DNA from: a virus
DNA: 23,919 nt
Virus record (IMG/VR): IMGVR_UViG_3300036466_000291
Span: 1 to 23,919 of that record
Direction: 5' to 3' (one strand)
Below the pieces are notes generated by a model. The model did no database searches and was not told the DNA's origin. It worked only from the letters and a program-made list of their open reading frames with translations. Shown here piece by piece: positions 18,237-23,919 of the stretch. The stretch's first letter is position 1. Each line of letters opens with the position of its first letter. A program made the translations under genes and the position numbers.

Positions 18237-19005
18237 CGTTAATCGCAAGGGTGTAGTTTTAGTTGGTGGCTGTGGTAGAGAAGGTAATATTGGACAGGCA
18301 GCAGTGACAAAGTTCAGCGAAGAAGAGTACATTGTAGTGGGAGTAGATATTAAGGAATTCGCTGAAGCAGGCTTCAACGGTGACACTTATATCCAAGCAG
18401 ACCTGACCGACAAAGCACAGGTGCAAGAATTGTTTGGTGAAATTAGTCACTTATATGGTAGACTGGACATTGTAATTAATGCAGCAGGGGTTAATCTCTT
18501 GGGGCCAATTGGCACTTACCCAGAGGACTATTTTGATAAGACTATCGATGTTAATCTCAAATCAAACTTTCTGATGTTGCAGCAATATGTCAACGAATTT
18601 GATAACGACGGTGTGGAGAAGAGGTTTATTGTTGTGGGTTCTGACACTGGTATGGTAGCCAAGACCAGCACATTCGCTTACGGGGCATCCAAAGCAGGTG
18701 TTCACCACTTTGTTAGATGTACAGCCCGAGAGCTCAACAAATATCATGCTGATGATTGGATGGTATCTGCCCTAGCTATAGGGATGGTCGAGGGTACACC
18801 AATGGACAACAAAACCATTGCTGACTTGACAGAACAGCGTGACATCAGCGAAGAAGAGGCACGCTCTATGTTAACAGCTAATATTCCTACAGGCAGAGGT
18901 GCAACACCACGTGAGGTGGCTGAATGGTTATACTTCATGGCAACCAAAGGTGAATATGCAACAGGTAATGTTCTCAAAGTTGACAGTGGTCAGCTGCAAG
19001 GTTAG
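18229..19005 (+). CDS. Short-chain dehydrogenase/reductase (SDR)
   Basis: 258 residues with all classical SDR features. The nucleotide loop is GGCGREGNIG (13-22), D59 of DLT contacts adenine, and NAAG is at 84-87. The catalytic residues are N109, S138, Y151 and K155 (YGASK). The text resembles 3-oxoacyl-ACP-reductase-type SDRs. It uses NAD(P)(H) to reduce or oxidise a carbonyl/alcohol; substrate unknown. D39 after VVGV at the end of the second strand favours NAD(H). I start at the ATG at 18229, 9 nt after GGAGG; the TTG at 18220 is adjacent to that site. It is the last gene of the unit, and a terminator follows. Confidence 0.88.
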   Translation: MNNVNRKGVVLVGGCGREGNIGQAAVTKFSEEEYIVVGVDIKEFAEAGFNGDTYIQADLTDKAQVQELFGEISHLYGRLDIVINAAGVNLLGPIGTYPEDYFDKTIDVNLKSNFLMLQQYVNEFDNDGVEKRFIVVGSDTGMVAKTSTFAYGASKAGVHHFVRCTARELNKYHADDWMVSALAIGMVEGTPMDNKTIADLTEQRDISEEEARSMLTANIPTGRGATPREVAEWLYFMATKGEYATGNVLKVDSGQLQG

Positions 19006-19012
19006 TCCTAGA

Positions 19013-19046
19013 AGGGGTGGGTTATTCAGCCCATCCCTATTTTCTT
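19013..19046 (+). terminator. Intrinsic terminator after the second SDR gene
   Basis: AGGGGTGGG (19013-19021) pairs with CCCATCCCT (19030-19038), 9 pairs with one G·T wobble and an 8-nt loop, followed by ATTTTCTT. The strong GC stem plus T-run clearly ends the 13759-19005 unit. Confidence 0.85.
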
Positions 19047-19067
19047 ATAATTATTTTGTTGGAAAAC

Positions 19068-19096
19068 GAATTAAAAACCAATCACGGCTGTATAGT
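19068..19096 (+). promoter_or_regulatory. Class II promoter-like motif, copy C (GAATTA-N17-TATAGT)
   Basis: GAATTA (19068-19073), 17 nt, TATAGT (19091-19096), directly after a terminator. The flanks TGGAAAAC and GGCTG are near-identical to copy B, and CTTATTGA follows the box in both. A promoter just after a terminator is the expected layout for a new transcription unit. Confidence 0.72.
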
Positions 19097-19116
19097 CTTA
19101 TTGAAGGGTGATACTA

Positions 19117-19260
19117 TTGAAGACACTGTCAGAGAAAGATAGCTATTACGCTTTGTTAATATCAATTATAAAAGGATGGTCATGTGCATCTGCTGTCACT
19201 TACATGGAGAAGGGTAAATGGCCTGCAGATAGCAAACTAAACAAACCAAAGGAGGAATAA
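19117..19260 (+). CDS. Possible small protein (47 aa, TTG start)
   Basis: A frame from TTG at 19117, about 6 nt after AAGGGTG, to TAA at 19258-19260 encodes MKTLSEKDSYYALLISIIKG and then a Trp/Cys/Lys-containing tail. It would be the first gene after class II motif C and would end against the next gene, whose AAAGGAGG lies inside it. This is normal phage packing. The ribosome-binding site is modest and the start is TTG, so I am only moderately sure. No family is recognised. Confidence 0.48.
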   Translation: MKTLSEKDSYYALLISIIKGWSCASAVTYMEKGKWPADSKLNKPKEE

Positions 19261-19262
19261 TG

Positions 19263-19592
19263 ATGGAAGGTGCTGTAAAGATTAGAGTAGAAGAAATTGA
19301 GACAGGAGAATTAATAATAGACAAGGTGGTGGACAAATTCTCAGGTGTTGTGATTGATGGAGACCAGATAGGGCATTTCTCAGCAGGAACATTTAATGTA
19401 ATTGATGCCATGGAGATGAAGAGTGAATTGGTGGAAGAAGGTAATACCCTCTTATCCACAGTGGTGGAAAAAGCTGTAGAAGTTGGCATCACTGAGATGC
19501 ATTTGACACCAGACCAGATTGACGAAATCAGAGGAATGGCAGACAGGGTGGACAAGAAAATTAGAGAATCAAGAGCGAGAGGTGAGCTATAA
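19263..19592 (+). CDS. Hypothetical protein (109 aa)
   Basis: An acidic soluble protein I do not recognise. The N-terminal half is beta-rich (AVKIRVEEIETGELIIDKVV), followed by helices and a charged C-terminal helix (IRGMADRVDKKIRESRARGE). There are no cysteines or membrane segments. Two ATGs are adjacent; I choose 19263 because it lies 7 nt after AAAGGAGG, whereas the one at 19260 is only 4 nt away. The stop abuts the ThyX-like ATG, so they are co-translated. Confidence 0.65.
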   Translation: MEGAVKIRVEEIETGELIIDKVVDKFSGVVIDGDQIGHFSAGTFNVIDAMEMKSELVEEGNTLLSTVVEKAVEVGITEMHLTPDQIDEIRGMADRVDKKIRESRARGEL

Positions 19593-20615
19593 ATGCCAAA
19601 GGTTACATTAATAAGTTGGCCAACCAATCCATTGAAGGCCATAGTTGCAGCCGTTGAAAATATGTCAGGGAATATGATTCATGACATGGACGAAATAACA
19701 GATGAGCAAATTAGGGAAATAGTGCATCAGCTTAACAAGACCAAAATTAATGGAGCTTTTGAATTCGGAGGGGACTATGTATTCCAGATAGAGGGTGTGC
19801 CAAGAGCTTTTACCCATCAAGCTGTTAGAAAGCGTGTTGGAGCAACTTATAGTCAAGAGAGCATGCGTTTTGCCAGCAAGTATGGTGAACAATTCGATTA
19901 CGACACAGGCCCAAGCATCAAAGGTGACCCATTAAGAGAGAAAGTCTATGACGCAATTATGGACGAAATCAGCAAGGCTTACGATAAGCTGATTGATGAA
20001 GGTGCTGAGACACAAGATGCCAGAGGTGCATTACCGATTAATACCCTGACCAAGATTGGGGTTAGATTCAACCTGATGACATTAATGCATATAGCAGATG
20101 TCCGTCTGTGCTATCAGTCACAGGGGCATTGGGTGAATATAGTTAAACAAATGAAACAAGAGATAGCAGAGAAAGTCAGCCCAATCGTAGCAGGGTTGTT
20201 GGTCAAGGCCTGTGACAGAACAGGTAAGTGTGAATTCAAAGCTATATTTGACCGTGATTGTCCGGTAGAGAAAACCCTAATCAAGAATGTTTGTGCATCC
20301 TGTACCAAGCAAAAAATGTGCAAACCAGAACGATACGGATATTGTGCAGCAATCAAGAAATTCATGCTTAAGCAGGATATAATGTTGGGTAAGAAAGTGG
20401 TTGTAATTGACCCATTCCGTGAGAACAACAGTCACCCAGATTGGTACCACGAGGCAGATTGGGATGATGCTAAAGATATGTTAGGTGCTACAGGTGAAGT
20501 GGTAGACGAGAGCATGGATGAAGATGATACCCCACTATATCGGGTATTATTCACAGATGGAGATTCTGGAGAATTTTACGAGTTTGAACTTAAGGAGGTC
20601 TTGGGAGATGGATAA
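19593..20615 (+). CDS. thyX: Divergent flavin-dependent thymidylate synthase (ThyX family)
   Basis: 340 residues. The ThyX core is recognisable: VFQIEGVPRAFTHQAVRKRV (63-82) and SQESMRFA (87-94) form the signature region, and ARGALPIN (143-150) and LMHIADVRL (164-172) match the later conserved blocks. ThyX makes dTMP from dUMP with methylene-tetrahydrofolate, FAD and NADPH. Differences from the classic RHRx7S motif are visible: RKR replaces RHR, and the serine (S90) is one residue further away. The last 130 residues add a Cys-rich segment and an acidic tail, longer than usual ThyX (about 220-250 residues). With the dCMP deaminase it could supply thymidylate or a modified dUMP. Confidence 0.78.
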   Translation: MPKVTLISWPTNPLKAIVAAVENMSGNMIHDMDEITDEQIREIVHQLNKTKINGAFEFGGDYVFQIEGVPRAFTHQAVRKRVGATYSQESMRFASKYGEQFDYDTGPSIKGDPLREKVYDAIMDEISKAYDKLIDEGAETQDARGALPINTLTKIGVRFNLMTLMHIADVRLCYQSQGHWVNIVKQMKQEIAEKVSPIVAGLLVKACDRTGKCEFKAIFDRDCPVEKTLIKNVCASCTKQKMCKPERYGYCAAIKKFMLKQDIMLGKKVVVIDPFRENNSHPDWYHEADWDDAKDMLGATGEVVDESMDEDDTPLYRVLFTDGDSGEFYEFELKEVLGDG

Positions 20616-20832
20616 CAAATCAGGTGCAGCCCTTTTCTTCGCTGTTGTAGGTGCAATCTTTGTTCTTCTTAAGGGCATAGGTTATATAACAGCATCTTGG
20701 TGGCTTGTTCTTGTACCCGTTTGGGGGCCAGTATTTGTTATTATGGCGACATTAATTATAATTTCTGCTTTCGGATTGCTAACAGGGTTCATAGGTTCTT
20801 TATTTGGAGGGGATGGTGATGTAGATGGTTGA
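20608..20832 (+). CDS. Small two-helix membrane protein (74 aa)
   Basis: Two hydrophobic segments, about 7-27 (AALFFAVVGAIFVLLKGIGYI) and 32-66 (containing SWWLVLVPVWGPVFVIMA), are joined by a short WW-containing turn, with an acidic Gly/Asp tail. This is the look of the small phage 'transmembrane fragile-X-F'-type proteins, whose function is unknown. The ATG at 20608 lies 9 nt after AAGGAGG, within the end of the ThyX gene. Its own end overlaps the polymerase gene by 8 nt. A longer reading from 20518 would overlap ThyX extensively and is rejected. Confidence 0.75.
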   Translation: MDNKSGAALFFAVVGAIFVLLKGIGYITASWWLVLVPVWGPVFVIMATLIIISAFGLLTGFIGSLFGGDGDVDG

Positions 20833-23800
20833 TTTTGTTCCTCTGCATGTGCACAGCTCATTCAGTTTGTTGGATGGGTTTGGCACACCAGAGATGATAA
20901 TCAACAGAGCAGAGGAATTGGGATTGAAAGCAATAGCTCTGACTGAACACGGCAACACTTCAAGCCACGTTTGGTTGGAGAAAGAGGCAAAGAATTCAGA
21001 CGTCAAACCGATATATGGTGTTGAGCTATATATGGTGGAAGATATCAATGAGAATAGACAAAAGAAGAACCATTTGACAGTATTAGCCAAAGACAAGGCA
21101 GGGTACCAGAACCTGCTTAAATTAGCCAGTATCGCACACAGAGACGACCATTTTTATTATATGCCGACTGTGGATTTACAAGATGTTTTTGAACACCAAG
21201 AGGGGCTGATTATTCTCTCAGGGTGTCTATCAGGTATATTATCCAAGATGGTTCTTGAAGAAGAAGAATATAACACAATAAAGACAATGGCAAATACCAT
21301 GAATGCTGGTATAGAGCACTTTTACCTTGAGATACAGCCATTGGACTTAGAAGATAGCCAGAAAGTGAACGAGGTTCTCATCAAGGTTGCCGAAGACACA
21401 GGCATCCCTCTGGTGGCTACCAATGATGTCCATTATGTTAACAAGGGTGAACAGAATGTCCAACATTTTTTGAGCATGGTAAAACGTCGCACCAATGTTA
21501 AGAAAGACAAGTGGGGTGAGATGTCAGAACGTTGCTACATTCCAGATGGTGAAACCATGATTGAGTGGGGAGCACCAGAAGTATCAGTCACAAACACAGC
21601 CAAAATAGCAGAAATGGTGGAAGAATTCGAATTGCCTAGAGCTAAGGCTGTAAAGTACCCTGATACCGACAATGCCAAAGAGACCATCTTAGAATGGTGT
21701 AGAGAAGGATGGGTCAAGCGTGATATTCCCAGAGACAAGTGGGACGAATACAAGGAGAGATTGTTTTACGAGATTGACATAATCGAGCAGAAAGACTTTC
21801 TGGATTATTTCCTTGTGGTAGGTGATATGGTCAGGTGGGCTAAGAGCGATGAACCTTTACCCAGTGAAAAGCACAATGCTCCAATAGAGGTAAAATGTAC
21901 AGGGTGTGGCAGTTGGCTTAATGCAGAGAAAGCATATGATGGAGAATATGAAGGAAATACCATTTATAAATGCACTGACTGTGAACATGCATTCACAGAA
22001 TTCGAGATTGGGGATGACAGTTATCGCAAGAGCATCCCAACTAAAGTGCCAATACTTGTAGGCCCAGCCAGAGGTTCTGCAGCAGGTTCACTGCTAAGTT
22101 ATCTGCTGGGGATTACAGAAGTTGACCCAATCGAGTGGGACTTGTTATTTGAGAGGTTCATGGATGTGGAACGATATGATCCCCCAGATATAGACCTTGA
22201 TTTCCAAGATGACAGACGGGGTGAAGTCAAAGAATATTTAGAAGATAGGTACGGCCGTGAGAAGGTTGCTAATATCGCAGGATACAGCATGTTTAAAAAT
22301 CTCAGCTTATTGGACGATTTTGGCAGGTGTTATAATATCCCCAAGTGGAAAATTAAAGAGGTAAAGGAAGAGGCAGTTGATAACGGTGGAGATAAGACAG
22401 CTGAAGAAATCCTTGAAGAATATTGGCCCGAATACAGTTATGTAGCTAAGGCCCTTGGAACTGTTAGACATCTTACCGTTCATGCAGCAGGGGTAATTGT
22501 ATCCACCGAGCCAATATCAAACATCACTACAATTGGCCGAGATGGCATAATGCTAGACAAGCGTGATGCAGCAGATTTAGGTCTATTGAAGATTGATGTG
22601 CTTGGTCTGACCCAGCTGAACATTATCAGTAAAATTCTAGACAAACTTGGGAAAGATACCGAATGGCTTTACAGCTTACCTTTGGATGACGAGAAGACTC
22701 TGGAGGCATTCAGCAAGGATGAATTCATGGGGATATTCCAATTCGAGGGTAACACAACCAAAGGTGTATGCCAGCAGGTTGAACCAGAGGGTTTTGACAC
22801 ATTGATAGATATCAACGCTCTTAGCCGTCCGGGGCCACTATCCAGTGGTGCAACAGATGCTTATATCAAAGGTAACAGGGATGATATTCACCCAGTTGTG
22901 ACCAAGTGGACAGACAGGTCAAGGGGGCAGATTCTATTTCAGGAACAGATTATGCGTATTCTCCGAGAGGCAGGTAATCTCAGTTGGTCAGATGTTAACG
23001 CTGTACGTAAACTGATTACCAAGAATAAAGGAGAAGAAAAGCTGGAAGGTATCAAAGATAGGTTCATGGAAGCATTCGAGGATAATCCAGAGCTTGGTGA
23101 AGAAATTTGGCACAGATGTGGGGAAAGTGGGGCTTACGGGTTTAATATCAGCCACAGCACCAGTTATACCTTCTTAGGATATTATACAATGTATCTTAAG
23201 GTGCATTACCCACTGGAATTCTATTGGGCCAATATGGCTGTCAGGCCAGACAATGAGAGAATGCTGAGAGAATATATGCAGAAAGGTGGCAAGGTTTACC
23301 CAGTCAAATATCCCAAGTCAGGCAAAGGTTGGACAATCGATAACGGTGGTCTCCGAGCTGGGTATATGACACTGCATGGCATAGGGCCTAAGACGGCCGA
23401 GAAACTTATGGACGGTAATGTCACAGGCCGAGCTAAGACTATATTGGAGGAGGCAGACGCTTTCGAAGACGAAGGGGGTTCGGTCGATTATCTAGGGTTG
23501 GATGCCCTGCAAGAAGAGCTTGCTAAGATTGAAGATAGAACCAAGATTGAAAATATTATACCAGATGAATTTGTTAGGATAGCAGGCAGAATCACCAAGA
23601 TGAAAATTAAGAATTTGAGAGAGGTGGTCGAATCACAGGGCAAGAATTATGAAGCAGAAGTATCATCCCCAGAATTCGAGACCTATATCAATATGATGTT
23701 CGCTGACGAAACAGGAGAAACGATGTGCACCATCAACAGATTCAAATGTGCTGACCCAATTCTCTGGGAGAAAGTGGTGGAAGACCATGAAGAAGAAGAT

Positions 23801-23902
23801 ATCTATGTGATAATCGGCCAACATTCTAGTGAATACCAGAAGGTGTACGTTAACAAGATTTTCAAATTAGAAGAAATGGGAATGGAGGCATGGAAAGCAT
23901 GA
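20825..23902 (+). CDS. dnaE: DNA polymerase III alpha subunit (DnaE-type) with PHP domain and zinc-ribbon insertion
   Basis: 1025 residues, complete. The PHP domain opens with LHVHSSFSLLDG, then LTEHGN, YGVELY and ATNDVHY, so most metal ligands are kept and proofreading or pyrophosphatase activity is possible. The palm has GPARGSAAGSLLSYLLG (from 413), catalytic DID (D455, D457) and D591 in KIDVLGL. Helix-hairpin-helix text LHGIGPKTAEKL and a C-terminal OB domain follow. Between about 345 and 412, where most DnaE proteins pass directly to the GxGRGSAAGS loop, about 60 extra residues carry a zinc ribbon (C358, C361, C383, C386). It replicates the phage genome. The start overlaps the membrane-protein gene after GGAGGGGATGG. 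Confidence 0.93.
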   Translation: MVDFVPLHVHSSFSLLDGFGTPEMIINRAEELGLKAIALTEHGNTSSHVWLEKEAKNSDVKPIYGVELYMVEDINENRQKKNHLTVLAKDKAGYQNLLKLASIAHRDDHFYYMPTVDLQDVFEHQEGLIILSGCLSGILSKMVLEEEEYNTIKTMANTMNAGIEHFYLEIQPLDLEDSQKVNEVLIKVAEDTGIPLVATNDVHYVNKGEQNVQHFLSMVKRRTNVKKDKWGEMSERCYIPDGETMIEWGAPEVSVTNTAKIAEMVEEFELPRAKAVKYPDTDNAKETILEWCREGWVKRDIPRDKWDEYKERLFYEIDIIEQKDFLDYFLVVGDMVRWAKSDEPLPSEKHNAPIEVKCTGCGSWLNAEKAYDGEYEGNTIYKCTDCEHAFTEFEIGDDSYRKSIPTKVPILVGPARGSAAGSLLSYLLGITEVDPIEWDLLFERFMDVERYDPPDIDLDFQDDRRGEVKEYLEDRYGREKVANIAGYSMFKNLSLLDDFGRCYNIPKWKIKEVKEEAVDNGGDKTAEEILEEYWPEYSYVAKALGTVRHLTVHAAGVIVSTEPISNITTIGRDGIMLDKRDAADLGLLKIDVLGLTQLNIISKILDKLGKDTEWLYSLPLDDEKTLEAFSKDEFMGIFQFEGNTTKGVCQQVEPEGFDTLIDINALSRPGPLSSGATDAYIKGNRDDIHPVVTKWTDRSRGQILFQEQIMRILREAGNLSWSDVNAVRKLITKNKGEEKLEGIKDRFMEAFEDNPELGEEIWHRCGESGAYGFNISHSTSYTFLGYYTMYLKVHYPLEFYWANMAVRPDNERMLREYMQKGGKVYPVKYPKSGKGWTIDNGGLRAGYMTLHGIGPKTAEKLMDGNVTGRAKTILEEADAFEDEGGSVDYLGLDALQEELAKIEDRTKIENIIPDEFVRIAGRITKMKIKNLREVVESQGKNYEAEVSSPEFETYINMMFADETGETMCTINRFKCADPILWEKVVEDHEEEDIYVIIGQHSSEYQKVYVNKIFKLEEMGMEAWKA

Positions 23903-23919
23903 GAAAATTATTAGTTGTG
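23899..23919 (+). CDS. Start of the next gene (truncated by the window edge)
   Basis: An ATG at 23899 overlaps the dnaE stop as ATGA, with GGAGG about 10 nt upstream. The seven visible codons read MRKLLVV, a beta-strand-like start. Nothing can be said about function. Confidence 0.6.

Noticed and set aside
1-23919. CRISPR array, tRNA genes, insertion sequences or integrase/attachment sites
   Set aside because: I found no regularly spaced direct repeats of CRISPR type, no tRNA-like cloverleaf with a T-loop, no transposase and no integrase motifs.

Overview
This window looks like part of the genome of a large, lytic-type double-stranded DNA phage of a Gram-positive, low-GC host (Firmicutes-like). 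Every supported gene is on the plus strand. Genes are packed with 1-11 nt overlaps (ATGA, TAATG, TAGTG junctions), have strong AAAGGAGG ribosome-binding sites, and some start with GTG or TTG. There are no ribosomal, tRNA or housekeeping genes. The content is phage replication, recombination and nucleotide metabolism. GATC occurs once in the whole window by my reading, which also suggests a phage under pressure from GATC-cutting restriction.

Layout. (1) 1-573: the tail of a small helix-hairpin-helix/S13-like protein, then a long leader with hairpins and a candidate promoter. (2) 574-4456: an accessory module with an amidoligase (COOH-NH2 ligase), a zinc-ribbon protein, an HExxH putative metalloprotein, five small unknown proteins and a gamma-glutamylcyclotransferase/AIG2 protein. 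Its gaps hold hairpins without U-tracts, three copies of a promoter-like motif (ATRTGC-N17-KATAAA) and repeated leader cassettes. (3) 4483-9903: a small phage sigma-70-family factor, a SNF2 helicase, small proteins, a RecB/Cas4-type nuclease, a Sak4-like RecA-fold ATPase, an SSB-like protein with an SSB-type acidic tail, a 56-aa protein, and a clear terminator. (4) 9944-10510: about 570 bp without a gene, rich in direct, phased and inverted repeats; the best candidate for an origin/control region. (5) 10511-13647: a ribbon-helix-helix/zinc-ribbon protein and a DnaG-type primase fused to an MCM-like AAA+ helicase. (6) 13759-19005: a membrane-anchored lytic transglycosylase, dCMP deaminase, FAD-type oxidoreductase, a homing-endonuclease-repeat mini-protein, a MazG/dUTPase-HAD phosphatase fusion, two SDR enzymes and an Nmad1 (DUF1599)-like protein. 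(7) 19117-23919: small proteins, a divergent ThyX, a small membrane protein, a complete DnaE-type DNA polymerase III alpha subunit with an unusual zinc-ribbon insertion, and the first codons of another gene.

How it fits together. Primase-helicase, SSB, Sak4, RecB nuclease, SNF2 protein and DnaE form a largely self-sufficient replication/recombination set. dCMP deaminase, the pyrophosphatase-phosphatase fusion and ThyX can reshape the dU/dT/dC pools. The FAD, SDR and Nmad1 genes inside that run suggest, but do not prove, synthesis of an unusual nucleotide. Three near-identical promoter-like sites (CGAATTA-N17-TATAGT) stand before the right-hand transcription units. A second class stands in the left module, and the encoded sigma factor lies between them, suggesting a temporal transcription switch.
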